Source of the DNA: Prinia subflava
Lineage: Eukaryota > Chordata > Aves > Passeriformes > Cisticolidae
Assembly (NCBI RefSeq): GCF_021018805.1
Contig: NC_086283.1
Location: 53,820,312 to 53,884,311, forward strand
DNA length: 64,000 nt
Reading direction: 5' to 3'
The notes beneath the pieces are model-generated. The model made no database searches. It was not told the DNA's origin and was given only the letters and a program-made list of their open reading frames with translations. Position 1 is the first letter of the stretch. Every line of letters starts with the position of its first letter. A program made the translations under genes and the position numbers. Shown here one piece after another: positions 50,931 to 64,000 of this stretch.

Positions 50931-50958
50931 ATTTTACAGGTTTGTCTTCAGAGACCTC

Positions 50959-51083
50959 TGACAAAAACAAACCAAAAACAAATAAACAAAACCCCCCACA
51001 ACAAACAAACAAACAAACCCCAAACAAAAAACCCCACCCAACCAACAACCTCTCCCGTAAAAATAACCACAAAAACAAACCCA
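50959..51083. repeat. A/C-rich low-complexity tract
   Basis: About 125 bases made almost only of A and C on the plus strand, with CAAA, AACC and CCCC units, including an (ACAA)n part near 51000-51020. It directly follows the CpG-enriched patch. Open frames through it are compositional artefacts. Confidence 0.85.
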
Positions 51084-53556
51084 AAGCTCTCCTTGAAAAA
51101 AAAATTGCATATACTTATTTCTCCGTTATTTACCCTGTTAGCACAGTAGATATTTAAAGGCAGTATGATCATCACTCCAGGGAATTGTAGGCAAAGGGAA
51201 AGCTAGAGCATAAAAGCTTCCCAGAGCACCAGCAAAAGGTCTAATTTTTGAAACTTTCATTGGATAGCTTCCAAGGCACCCACTGGATGCAGAGCTCTCC
51301 TGCAAATCTGACATTAGACACTGCAGAGGAGTAGAAGCCACTGAATTACCCAGTGCTTGAAATCCAGCGCCTATTTCAGTGTCTGATCAGGAATCTGTCT
51401 CTCTTACAAATCCAGTCCTAGGGTAGGAGAACTGAACAATTCCAAACCTTGCTTTTATAGTTCCTGGGAATAGATACAGTACATAATTTTGCCCTACAGG
51501 CAGCAGGTTCAAATCCAGCTCCAGGAAATAATGAATGAAATTAGGAGACTGTGTAACAGACACAAACTGCAATTTAAATTAGGATCTAGCTCATTCTAGC
51601 TATTGCCAGAGCATTTATAATGTCTTCTGCATTTCCAGCACTGTGTCTGGAGCTTGGACACTGACTTTGCCTTGCCTGCCTTAAACAAGCTTGTTGCTGC
51701 TGTTATCATAGCAAGACAGCAAGACATTCAGAGCACAATTTCTTTCTTTTATTTGCAATCTATGCTAATTCAGCAGGTAAAGTGGATCCAAGTTGAAAAT
51801 TAGCCTTTTTCTTTTCTTGTTTTTGCAGGCCTGTGAGCCAGACACTACAACATGATTAATAAACGGCCATGGAACAATTCTTTGTCAACCCAATAATAAA
51901 ATGGCAGGTGGAAATTAAATGTCAATAAGTGAAAAATTATATATAATCCTGGAAATACATACACAATGAGGGGGTGTACTGAAAAATGCAGCATTTCTTA
52001 CAAACTACTGGTAATTTTGGCATCTTAGACCATTGTTTCTTCTTTGATTTTTTTCCCTTTTTTTTAAGCTCTGTTTTCTCACGGATACCCTTCTCACCCT
52101 AATTCAGTTCTTGTTTCATGGCACTGTTCCTCCTTTTCTTCCTCCAAGGAGCTCTTGGGGCTTATTCTTAGCTGCCACCTTTTTCCTTCTGTCTCTAAAC
52201 TACCTCTGCAGCCTGTATTTCAGAAGCTACTAATTTTTATTAACCACAAAGGATAAGAAAAGAAATTATGCTGGGGACACGATTAGAGAGAGAAACTGCA
52301 TTTTGCTGAGGTTTAAATGGTTTTAAATTGCTGCAAATGTAGGAGACATTGGCAAATACACAAGCCAAACCAGGTAGGATCATGTGACCACCATAAAGAG
52401 GAATACCACTATTATGTTCCAATCTATAGTAATAAACTCTCCAGAATGCAAAAGAGGTGACTTTCAGTGATCATTTTCAGAGAAATATTAATCATATAGT
52501 CAGAGTTGGCAAAAATACCTCTGATCAAATAGGTACTCTATACAAATAAGTGCTAGAAACTTGAAATTCTGCTGAAATATTTGCATCTTCAGAGTTGTTG
52601 TCTGGTAGCAGTAAAATTGCTTGCAGGCTAAACCGAATTTAAGACAAATGAGAAAGACCTTGACTTTGGCCAAAAAAACCCTCCAAACTAAGTTTAGGTT
52701 AGCTAAGTTATAAGGAACACTGAATGTCAGACAAACATAAATATAACTGTTGCTAAGAGTTTTAATACTAGACAAAAAGTACCCTTAGGGCATCATGGTT
52801 AACACTGCTATTTATGGCAAGTCCTAAGCAATTACTGTAACTGTGATGTAACACTGAGCCATCAGCAAATAGGATGCTATGCCTCACACTGTAATATGAC
52901 AGACACAAGAGTTCACAATCTGCTTTGGTAAATGTTCTTGCTGAATCTTCAATATTAACAAATGGTCAAATAAAAGGGTAGCATTACCATAGTACAAAGA
53001 TTTCTAATATCCTGTGGGGACATTACTTTCAATAATTAAGAAGGAAAAATATAGCATTCTTTGCTCAACACAAGACAGATACATATCAGAAATCTCTTAC
53101 CTTTGTATTTATTAATCAGCCTAATCCAGCTTTCTTTATGTGAGACAACCTCAGATGATGTAGTTAACAGAAAAACAAGATAGGATAAGCTAAAAGGCAT
53201 TATGGTCTAACCTTCTTAAGAAGTATGTAGCTACTTTAATTTTAAAAATAATCTAAAAAATTTGATATATTCTGTTTGTACATATATAGTATATCATATT
53301 CTGTATTCTTCTGTTTCTCTAATCTACCTGCCCACAGAGCTCAGTTACATCCTACTGTGATTTCAAGGGGGGCTAATCTCATAGCTGCATATATACTTCT
53401 ACTTCAAAACATTTTTCAGGAACCAAAGCATAGACTGGGCTCACATCACTTAGATTTTTTTTCCCTAATGAGTGTTTGACTCCAACCTCATCTTACTGTC
53501 CTATGCAAAAACCCCTGAAGACCTATAAGTAAAGGGTGCCATTTTCCCATAGCAGA

Positions 53557-53592
53557 AAAAACAACCAACCAACCAGCCAATCAACAAACCAA
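53557..53592. repeat. (CCAA)n simple repeat
   Basis: A short A-run followed by ACCAACCAACCAGCCAATCA, a short degenerate CCAA tandem repeat in the upstream region. Confidence 0.75.
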
Positions 53593-53670
53593 AATCCAAG
53601 GAACACCTCTTTCCCCCAAAAAACCCAACATGAAACCAAAACTATTCTAACGAATAGAACTTATAATTCT

Positions 53671-53714
53671 ATTTGTTAATTTATTAAATCTATTTGCTAA
53701 TTTGTTAATTTATT
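53671..53714. repeat. 15-bp direct repeat, AT-rich
   Basis: ATTTGTTAATTTATT occurs at 53671-53685 and again at 53700-53714, separated by a related AT-rich spacer. It looks like a small local duplication. Confidence 0.7.
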
Positions 53715-56700
53715 TTTTTTAAAAATTGCTATAAATTGCCCCCATCTCACTTTCATCTTCACCCCTTTTCTTTCACTGGATCAGAGTTTTGCTGTTTCCG
53801 TGGCAACATTATTCCTAAGGGTGGGCTGCACCAGGAAATGGGAGCATTATCTGTGGTTTTGAAAATTATTTTTCTGGAAAACCGTACTGTTGAAAGTATT
53901 ACTATTCAAGACCAGTGATTATTAATCATTAATGATCAACCTCGAATGTCAATTACATCAGTGGAGTATAAAATTAAGTTCTAAATTATGCCTACAAATT
54001 TTTGTGTAGATGTTTATATTTTGAACCGGAAGCTGACCTTAAACAATGTTCAGGAGGCTGTTTTTTCTGTTAGATGGAAATACTGAAACAATTTTGTCTT
54101 AAGACATGTTCATCCACTGAAATATGACATAAAACATTTGGAAGAAAATGAAACCTGTAATTCCTTCTGCTCCATTAGTAGTTCCTGAGAGCCTATTGTT
54201 ATAAGTCAACGCACTACAAAAGTTCACAGGAAAGACGTATCTGAGATAATACCCAAATCTGAACATGAGACTAGGCTTTTGTAAGGAAGGATCAGACAGT
54301 GAAGTGCATTAATATCTACAAACCAACACTAAATCAACTCTTATAACCCCTCAGATGTTAATTATTTCTTTCTTTCAGCCAGACACTGAAACTAGAGTAT
54401 TAGCAGCAGTGTAACAGAACTGTATATCCTAACAAACAGATAATCTAAAGCTCTGCCATGTCTGTTTGGCTGCCTGAAGATCTTCGTATATAATTTTACT
54501 TTTTCTCCCTGTTCCAAGCTTCCACCCTCTGCACCAGGAGTCACACTCTAACTGGAGCCATACACCAGAGAGGGACTCTGCCCTAAGAAATACATCCCAG
54601 TCACATGTTTTTTGTGTCCACAAACTGTGGCACAGTGTACAAAATGTACTGCATTGTGAATAATGTAATGAGAAGCCCATAACATGGTCCCATCAAATTC
54701 ATCCATACTGATGGAAATTATGTTTCTTCTGGGCATATATGCATTAATGTCCGTGTGTCTCCATGGGTTTCTATTTTAAAGAAACAGAAAAACCTGTGAT
54801 TTGGAGGAGAAAGCAAACAGCAGCCTAGTTCACTGACAAATTATGCAACAACTTTTTGTGCTATCTTCTTCAGATTGAAAGCCAGTCATTTACTTATTTT
54901 TTAACATAGCATCTTTTTGATTCTCATTCATTAAATGCATTTAATAATTCAATAGTTTTCTACATTGTAATAAGGTGTCAATTTTTTGGTTTTGATAGGG
55001 TTTTGAGAATTTTATTTTAATTTGTTCATATCTTATTTTCCCAGGAAAGTTTTACAAAGTTGATTTTAAAAACGCCCCTGTATTTGAAATCTGACTTCAC
55101 AAATTTCCTCTTGATTCCAATAGGAGTAAAATTTCATTCTCCTCTTCCAGATCCAAATGAAAGTCTGGGAATTTTAATTGTGTCTGACTTTTTGTACAAG
55201 ATTTCTAAGGTTGTTTGTCACTTATAAGTATGTTTACTTTTATGAAAATGTAAATGGCTTTATTTATATTTTGCTTTTTAAAACCATGAAAAATTATTTA
55301 TTACTTATATAATATACATACATAGAAGAATAAGAATGTTCTTTACCACCATAAGAATGTTTATGCTCTAGTATCTACTAATTTGTTAGGATAGCTAAAT
55401 ACTGTCAAGAGCAGCAATGAAAAGACTAAGTGAAAAAAGTGCATAGTGCACTTCATTGTAACTCTTGGCATCAGGAATGCCTAACTATACTTTGTCTGAG
55501 TAGACAGCAGTCCATTAACCCAGACTTTCCCAAACCCATTAGTTTCCTCTGCCCTAATTAAAAGGTTGTCAAAACTGTAAGGAGCAAGCACCAACAGAGA
55601 GTAAAAATTACCATCTTTGTCTGTTGCACATCAGACCAAAATTGTGGCAGTATGTGTAGAGATCTGGGGACAGCAGACCTTTTCAGACTGTACCACCTTT
55701 GCCACATTGCCATGAAGTGTAAGCTGTGTGTGGCTGAAGAACAACACACAAAAAACTGTTTTGGGGTTTGGGGAGTTACTTTCTACTAGATCAGTTCTAG
55801 GCTCCAAATCACTTCAGTCATAAACAGTGAAGACGGAGAGGAAAATAGGCCAGCACAAGTGTCTAATACGCACTTGCATCCACTTCACCCTGAAACAGAA
55901 CCCATTAACTCGTGTCACCAAACAATACAGATGCTCTTGGCAAACATGGAGCTACACGTAAAGCCATTATTGATCAGCTTCAGTACTAAAATATTCTGGC
56001 AGCTCTGCAGTAGTGGATAACAGCACCAGTGGAGGGTTATTCACAGCACCACTCACAGCACTCATTCCCAGTGAATTAAAAATAAGGACTACTTCTGCAC
56101 TATCCGTACATATAGCTGATATGAATCATCGTACCTGTTTATGCTAATGCTACTTGTTATCTGACCTGAAGTGATGGTTCACTTCTTTCTGGGCACAGTC
56201 AAATGGAAGAGGCATCTGCAGACAAGTGTATATGTGCAGGTATGCCCACATGCCTGCATGTATTAAGGATGCATTCTTTTCTTAGCTGGGTTGCTTTTCT
56301 TCTTTGCATTTGAGTTGGCCTACCTTAGATACAACAATACATATGGAAAGCAGGATGGCAAATCTGTGTAAGACATGATAATGAGGCAGGGCAGGGATGG
56401 AGGGATTTAAACATCTGTTCAAATGTTCACTTAACTGGATTGAAGTTTACAAATTACATTGCTAGTAATGTAGGGAAAGGCACTAAGTGAAATGGCTGCA
56501 GGTGTGATGACTGAGAACTTGTTTGAAGATCCATGAACTGAAGCAGAGCAGAAGGGAGGCAAGCACCCTTAACTCTAAAAGGGACTCCAAAACTAAGAAA
56601 TGTTTAGAATGGCAGAGAAATTGAGATAAAGATATGTTTAACACCCTGTCATATACAGCAATCTGTATGTTTCTTTGTTGTAGCAAAAGTATATAGCATC

Positions 56701-58049
56701 TTTCTCTAGGTAACCTCAGAATATGTGTTTTGTTTGCTCAAGCAGGGTCAGCCCCTGAGAAGCTTCAGTACAATTAAGGCTGAAAACTGTTGGTATTCTG
56801 AGGGTCAGCAGTTCTCCAGAGGACTTTGGGCATTTGCTCCAGGACCAGATTTCAGTAACAGCAAAGAGATGTAGCAAGGACGTATAGCAGAAAGGCTGGA
56901 GCAAAAACATGGCAAGTGCTTGAACAGACAAGCAGAAACCAAAGCCCACTGGACAAGCAAAGGTATGCAGGTCATAGGAGATATCAGAATAGAGAAAAAT
57001 GGTCAGCTGTGAGGGTCTGTGGAGAAACCATACACCAACAGCCCAATCTCAGAACTGCCCCATACTCACTTTGAATTGGGTTTCAATCAAGCACTGGTGC
57101 CAGGATGAAGACGTAGAGCAGAAATGTCACTGGCGGAGACACAGATACAGCTCACAAACAGAGAGAGGAAAAAAGGATGCTGAAGCCACCATACAGCCTG
57201 AGAAAGTCTGCTGGCAATAAGTAAAGCAGCAGGAAAAATCCTACTAAGTGCACTGAAAACAATCAGCCTTGCTACCCAGAGACAACAGTAGTGCTGTTGT
57301 CTCCAGTTAGTTCAAGTTTAAGTAACAGCACATCTGAGACTGAATGCTATCTTTACAGTCAACACGTTAGCACTCCATAGATGTTGATTATCTGCTGTTA
57401 TTATTCACTTTGACTAGGATATGAAAGAGTAGGGATCCACATTGGTACAAAATTATCATGTGCCACTGAAGCAACCTGCTACGTGTCTGGTCTAACAGTT
57501 ATTACTGACCACCAAACTGCAATTATCCTGAAATGAAGACTTTAAAATAAAGACTAGCAGCACTACATCTGTCTAGGACTACCAAGACAGTGCCAGAGGA
57601 ATGCTTTGTCCTACTAAAACTGATCCTCTAACCAAGTGCAAGAAACTTTACCAGTAAATACACAACTTTGCTCTGAACAGGGTACAAATACTAAGCCTGT
57701 TTTTGAACAGCACCTTACCAACATATGCCTGACTGGAATATCTAAACCAGAAGAAATCTGTTGTTTAGCTACAAGTATGAGGACTGCATGCAGCAACAAA
57801 ATTCTTAAGTGCAATTAAATTGAAAACTCAACAGTTAAGACAGAATTAAGTCTACTACATAAAATTTTGTATCAGACTACATATACACGTCTGTAACGGA
57901 ATACATATGCAGACCACCATGATGAGAGTCAAATGAGAGAACAGGAGGATATTGGGATGTTTCAGAATTGTGATGCATAGGTAGATGGTAATGTTCCTGG
58001 ACTGATACTCTTTCTTACCTTGCCAATACCATTTTTATTTTGTGTTTAA

Positions 58050-58065
58050 TTTTTTTTTTTTTTTT
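58050..58065. repeat. Poly-T run of 16
   Basis: Homopolymer in upstream sequence, about 365 bases before the LTR. Confidence 0.9.
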
Positions 58066-58429
58066 GCCAAAGCAATAGGTGGATTTTTTAAGGGAAAGCA
58101 AACGAATATTATGCTAGAAAAACACTTCCTACATATACACAAGAAAGCATAATCTATATTTAATTGCTCTATACTACATCTTCCTAACCCTTTCTAGTGT
58201 GCAGGTGGAAATATGTACACACAACCACTCCACACAAGCTTTCAGTCACACAAAACTAACACCTGCCCTCTGCTGTCCAAGATGCAAACAAAGCTGGAAG
58301 GAGCTCTTCCTTTCTACAGAGCACATGCATTCTCTCTAGAGCATTAGCATCTACAGGCAGCTACATAATCTCCCTGCAAATCACACTCACAAAGGGAACA
58401 AGGAGAATGAAAAACTTGCAAGTTCCTGC

Positions 58430-59027
58430 AAGGCCACACGTGTTGTTTTTGCCTGGGCTAAAGGTAATTTTCTCCACAATGCCTAATATGGGGCTGTGCT
58501 TTGGACTTGTGTTGAACACAGGGCTGAAAACATAGAGATGTTTTTGTTACTGCTGAGCAGGGCTTACACAGAGCCAAGGCCTTTTCTGCTCCTCCTGTGG
58601 CCATGCTGGTGAGGAAGTTGGGGGTGCACGGGAGGCTGGAAGGAGACACAGCCGGGACAGGTGACCCAACTGACCAAAGGGATATTCCAGATCACAGGGC
58701 ATCATGCTCAGGATTTAAAGTGGGAGAGAAGGGAAAGGGGAGGATGCTTGGAGTGATGGTGTCTGTCTTCCCAAGTAATCATTAAATGTAATGGGGTCCC
58801 GCTGTGCTGGAGATGGCTGAACACCTGCCTGCCTTTGGGAAGCACTGAGTTAATTCCTTGTTTTGCTTTCTTTGTGTGCACACTTTTTGCTTTCCCTATT
58901 TAACTGTCTGTATCCCAACCCACAAGTTTCCTACCTTTTGACTTCCAATTGTCCCTGATCCCATTTCTGGGGGAGTGAGCAAGCAGCTGTGTAGTGCTTG
59001 GTTGCTGGCTGAGGTTAAACCACAGCA
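58430..59027 (+). mobile_element. Solo LTR of an avian endogenous retrovirus
   Basis: The segment matches, from memory, a widespread bird LTR. It has a U3 containing GACCAAAGGGATATTCCAGA, then a TATA-like GGATTTAAAG (58711-58720) and a pyrimidine-rich stretch. A decayed polyadenylation-like CTATTTAACTGTCT sits near 58896, then AACCCACAAGTTT. The 3' edge is GGTTAAACCACAGCA. I see no primer-binding site right after it and no gag/pol/env, so it is probably a solo LTR left by recombination. The 5' boundary is approximate and no clear target duplication is visible. Substitutions throughout suggest age. The exact family (ERVL-like or other) is unresolved. It lies upstream of SHC3 and faces away from it. 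Confidence 0.7.
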
Positions 59028-61393
59028 CCATGTTACAGCAGCAAGAAGTGAGTGTGGTATCTCGTCAAAAAGTAAGACCATAGTTTGAGAGGACAGAGAT
59101 GGGACTCAGACAGTCCCGCCTGAGTGTCTCATCTGTTCAGAAGCACAGAGTAATGACCAGAAACCCAATTTCTGTTGCTGCTTCAGTCTTTTTTGCTCAT
59201 GAAAGAAAGCAGTCTATAAAATGTCGTCAGTAGATAAACCATCTTGCTCAGCCTTAGGGGGGTCCTTTGCAGCAGAAATTATCTCTCCATCACTTAAGGA
59301 AAAGAAGGGATATATACTGCCAGGAAAGGTGATGTACATGACATATGAGCAGTGTAGGAGGATCATATGGCTGGTCTTCCTGTAATTATGCCTAAAAAAA
59401 CACCTTGTAGTTACAAAACAGCAAATAGATCAAAAGGATGTCTGAAGAAACCCCCAGATAAATTATTGTAACACAGATAATGAAAAATGAAGAGGCTATT
59501 TCAAGTTTTCCCTTTTATCATTAATTTTTTACTTCAAGATTAAAAAATTTGAAACTTTTCAGTACAGCAGATGCCCATAATCCTAATCATAAATAAGCAC
59601 TAGTTAAACCAGCCGAATAGTCACTTAGCATCACTAGAGATGTAACTGAACTTCACCAGATGAAAATACTTTTAACAGCTTTTAAGTACCTTTTTGGGAA
59701 AGATACTGATTTTCTAAACCATCATTAATTTGTTCACTTTGAACAGAACTTTGGTCAAAGAAAATTAAAATTAGTTCCTACCATTAAAAGCATCTACCAT
59801 AAAAACATCCTTTACATATACATCATGACTATGAGATTCATGACCCTTTAGCCTGTTTTCCACTCCTTGGTTACCTCTGCAGCTGCTCACTATCCTCTAT
59901 CTGCGTATCATTGTTAGATTGACAGCTAATGAAACTACTGACCAAACTCAGCCATAAACTACAAAGAAGGGGAGATTTGGAAGACGTCAAGTAACAACAC
60001 ACTCATGGAATAAGCAGGAAGAGGAAAAGGTGAAATTATATCTATGTCCCCATAGAGGGAGGCTTCATAGTATTAGTCTGCATTTCTTAAAGTCTAGTGT
60101 TTTTAATAAATATGCTTTATAAATTATCTGTATCACAAAACTTCATAGATAAATGTCAAGACACTGACAGTAACCACCACATGGTTAGCAGGAGTTGTTT
60201 TGCTAGATTTAATTGGAGCAAAAAGATTTTGTATATGCCACAGAGTAGTGTTTACATTCTGATTAAGAATCATAGGCTCATGAATGATTTTCTAATAGAA
60301 GTTTGAAACTTTAGGGCACATTTTCCTTTCTCTGAAATCCTAAGACTGCTCACAATGTCCTTAATCTATCTCACAAAGTATGCAAACCTGCCTGTCACCT
60401 ATATTTTCATGCAGACTGGGATACATCTCTTACAAATGCTTAAGAGACACTTGACAGTACTGCGGCACATCACCATACTTCAGCACACTTGTTTTTATTA
60501 TGGATATATCATCTGTGCTAACACTCAAAAATTTTAAATCTGAGTTGGCCAAGTTCCACATACAAAACCAATTAGAACGAGTTCAGCCTTCAGACTTTCA
60601 TGTCACCATGATTATGACTATTGTCCCTAGACAGAATTTCCATCTCATGATTTCTCACTAGAAAAAAACCTCAACCACTGGTCCAGATGCACATCCATTT
60701 CAATAGAATTAAATATGATACTGTGCAATCTGCAGTTTATCAACTGGCTTGAAGTAAGCTCAACAGCTAATAATTCCTAGAACAAAAGGTAAAAAGGAGC
60801 TGCTGTTAGTATCTTCTCTATTCTTTTGTTTAACACAAGGAACATGTCTTCTGTGAGTGAATTCTTCATTAGACTAGTCAGTTACTTTCAAGGAAAATAG
60901 CTGGTGTTTATTAAAACTTGAGAGAGTCTGTCACAACTCTGGGTGAATTGCTGCTGTAATCAGTCACCCAATTACTTACTGTTTGTAAGCAAAAGTACAA
61001 AACAAAACCACTGCACATTACACTTTGAGCCTCTTAGCATGGGGAGACAAGGTCAGTATTAGGTACAGTTTTCCTGGGTAATTCTTACGGTTTAAATCAA
61101 TCCTTAGTAGCTACCGGTGCTGGGCATACTCCTACATTATGCAGTCTGATGATGCAGATAGATGTGCTCCCACCTGCTGTGATTCATGCGGTCCAGTCAG
61201 ATAATACAGTAGCATTATTCAACAAGCTGCAGCAAGGTAGTCTAATATTGGCTTTTCTGGCATTGTCTTCTAAAATACAGCCACATAATAAATATTCTTA
61301 GTATAAAAAAAAAAGTCATGAAAAATTATCTTACTGTTTCTTTGGTGATCTTCTTGCACTCAGAGCAAGTAGACAAAACATGTTTATAGATCT

Positions 61394-61411
61394 AAATATA
61401 TATATATATAC
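61394..61411. repeat. (TA)n microsatellite
   Basis: Eight to nine AT/TA dinucleotides followed by CATGCACACACA. Short and likely variable in length. Confidence 0.8.
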
Positions 61412-64000
61412 ATGCACACACATGCTTTTCTCCCTCTCTCTGTCCCTAGCTAATATAAAGAAGTTACATTTTATTTCCAAGGCTGTTTCTCCTCTTAGTG
61501 TATATAGCTATACTGACTCCTACTATGCCTGCAGTTTTCCTTTAATTTGAACATACTTTGTAAAGATCAAGTAGCAAACACTGCAGGTGTCTTATGTAAT
61601 TCATTTTTTTTCCTCATCACTATGCAATCCTGCATGATGGGAAACCATGCACATATTTTGGCTTATTAAATAATGCTGCTTCCCCTAATTCTCTCCTGAA
61701 AATGTATTTCCATTGCAGAATGCCTGTGTTAGTATTTAGAGCATAGCACACACTTCAGACTTCCTCTTGAAATTAGCAAGAATATTAAGCCAAATTTAAT
61801 TTTATTAAAGACAGTGTTAGATTAAAAAATATGCAGCAGTTAGGGATGCTGTTCTTTTTCCTCTTAATTTGGAGTCACATCACTTCAAAATCAACACTTG
61901 ATTCCTGAGACATTCGAGTGTACTTGACATGGAGATTGGTTCTGGTGTTTGTATGGTTAATCTGCTGAGTCGTGACTACTTGTAACTGTCAAATTCTCTC
62001 CAAGGATAAATAATTAAAGCTTCTGGAAGAATAAGCACACAGGAAGCAGTGGAGATTGGATGTACGTAGGTGTTGAGGGCATTAATTTTTATCCAATCGC
62101 TGAATAAAAAGCACATTATTCATGCAACCTTGTTCATTCACTGCTACGTGACCTGCACCACAATAGAAGACTGCAGCATCCAGTGCTGAATTCAAGGCAT
62201 TCAAGGCAACGAGGAAAGGACTCCAACAGAACCAGCACAGAGGAGCGAAATGCTACACTGTAGGTGTAGCATGCATCCTTTGGTTAATGCTTTAGCTCTT
62301 ATGACTAATGCTACAGTGACACAAAAATACTTCTTCTCATTGAATATTTTTCTTTGGGTGCAGTAAAAATAGCAAATATTAGCCTTAAGGTAGAAGGATC
62401 TTTTCACTTTCTTTTCAGCACGTATCTCTCATGTGTCAATGACAACTATCAGATTAAAAATCCAAACTCATAGGAAACAACAAACAAAAGAATTCATTAA
62501 TTGGTGAAGCAAAACAAATGCAATGCCTTGTAGTATCTGTGGTACAAAACTTTTGACACAAAGTATTTCAATAAAGTGAATACTGAAAGGTGTAAAATCT
62601 ACAAAGCAGTTTTATCTGTGAAGCTCAAAAAAGCCTGTTATAAGTTCCTGAAGATTTTTAAAGCACAAGAACAACTCCGTGTTCCAAAATAGATTCCTCC
62701 ACCTTCACACTGCTATTCCTGTCCCATGTTAACTCACTACAAATTCTATCTTTTCCTTGATGCCTCGTGCTTGTTAACTAACTACTTTTACATGTAATTG
62801 TTTATTTGCTTGAATATTTGTATACCACATACAAAGGTGAAACTCAAACAAGACTCTAGTGAAAAAAATCAACCCATACATTCTAAAAATTTGGGCATCT
62901 ATAAACATACATTAAGGTCCATGGTTACTGGAAAGCAAGGCACCTGCTAAAAGTGTTCCTATCATCTCCCACAACTACCTACTCACTCTGGCATTTTTAA
63001 ATACCAGATCAGTTACATCATTCTTAGTAGCAGATGTAACAGCTTCATATCTTATATCCAAGCACAGGCACAAAAGATTTTAATTCTCATTTATAATGAA
63101 AAATAATGGTCTTTTAGAAAGTCTCGAAAGCTGCAGAATTCCCTAATGACAAATTTGGGTGTTTGAAATGTTATCAGAATAAAAACTCATTTTATTTTTA
63201 CATAAAAACAGAACTCTCCACAGATTTCAAGCATGAGAGAAATTAATTAGGTTTTATCACAAACCAAAAAAGAAACTGAAAAATAACCAAAAAGTATTTA
63301 AAAATTAAAACCCCTGTTATTTAAATACATAAATAATGCAAATTTTAAAATACATATTATATATATGAAATGCTACATTTACAGAAAAAAATGGATTCAT
63401 GTGAGGAAAAGAATTAAGGTCCTCACAGTAGGAAAAGAGAAAATCATATCTAGGTAGTCAAGAAGAAGAAGAAAATGGAAACAGAAATTTTTATATATAA
63501 ATGGTTGTAATAGGGCAAGTTTAATTCAGAAATAATTGGTAAATTTGAAAATAGTAAAGTCCTCAAGGAAACACATTAAGCATTTGGTTGGAAAAATACA
63601 AAGTGTTTTATCCTACTGCCAGAATTAGAGAGTTTGGATAAGCTCTTAGAGCTGAGAATAGTCTTTTCAAAAGCATTGCTCTTGCACACACTCAGGAATC
63701 AGCATGAAAGTTTGGATAACGGGTCATTCCTCCTCCACCTGCATTAAAGCTAAAGAGAGCATTTCAGAGCACATGAAATAGGAAATTGAAAATGGCAAAG
63801 ATTGTCCTTTGTGCTCTTCATTGGTCACCCTCTTCACTGAAACTCTAGTACAAAAATATATTGCAGGGACAGGACAACATGAGATGTAATTAATCAAAAG
63901 AACATAAAATTGTCCCGTGTCCCAGTGATGTAGTACTAATGGTCACCATTGTTGTAAAACATTTGCCTTACATTTTGAAGGAAATTAATCAACATTGTGA

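Larger units (their letters stand above)
48747..64000. other. SHC3 upstream region, no coding gene seen
   Basis: About 15 kb upstream of the start codon. Contains the CpG-enriched patch, several A-rich tracts, the LTR and the TA repeat. Stretches 51.1-53.5, 53.7-58.0 and 59.1-64.0 kb are AT-rich with no recognisable exon, RNA gene or transposon. In human the next gene upstream of SHC3 is distant (CKS2, recalled), so a gene-poor flank is expected. Confidence 0.75.

Noticed and set aside
50854..51175. Low-complexity frames rich in Phe/Gly/Leu or Asn/Lys/Thr
   Set aside because: They are translations of the A/C-rich tract at 50959-51083.
53925..53940. ATTAATCATTAATGAT partial palindrome
   Set aside because: Short and expected by chance in AT-rich DNA.
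1..64000. CRISPR arrays, operons, phage or other defence-like systems
   Set aside because: The sequence is vertebrate intronic and flanking DNA; no regularly spaced repeats or compact gene clusters are present.

Overview
The window looks like vertebrate, almost certainly avian, nuclear DNA. It is AT-rich and CpG-poor, has no densely packed reading frames, and contains CR1 LINE 3' ends (a bird/reptile element) plus a solo retroviral LTR of a type I associate with neoavian, probably passerine, genomes. Human SHC3 lies on 9q22, a region homologous to the avian Z chromosome, so this is plausibly Z-linked sequence (inference).

One gene dominates: SHC3 (N-Shc/ShcC/RAI), a neuronal phosphotyrosine adaptor, on the minus strand. 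I located eleven coding exons with matching splice sites and phases. In transcription order they are 48722-48183, 32954-32884, 20746-20683, 18085-17966, 14824-14771, 10221-10170, 6247-6121, 5071-4918, 3944-3848, 2979-2785 and 664-369. They join into 590 codons without a stop: a CH2 N-terminal region, the PTB domain, a CH1 linker with YYN and YVN Grb2-binding tyrosines and a DLFDM-KPFEDAL adaptin-type motif, and most of an SH2 domain. The last coding exon (the SH2 C-terminal part) and the 3'UTR lie left of position 1.

Region by region: 1-368 is the start of the last intron; 369-20746 carries ten exons in short to medium introns; 20747-48182 is two large introns split by the 71-nt exon at 32884-32954; 48183-48722 is the first coding exon; 48723-64000 is upstream sequence with no gene I can support. 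Within that upstream part, about 50.42-50.93 kb is CpG-enriched compared with the rest of the window and is a promoter/5'UTR candidate, and 58.43-59.03 kb is the solo LTR.

Other content is interspersed or simple repeats: two plus-oriented CR1 tails, A/C-rich patches (one fitting the G-quadruplex rule on the SHC3 sense strand), a TTA-type microsatellite and homopolymers. I found no tRNA, rRNA, CRISPR or second protein-coding gene, and no evidence of a novel system. The most useful second looks are translation-start choice, a weak splice donor, the possible upstream promoter exon and lineage-specific changes in SHC3.
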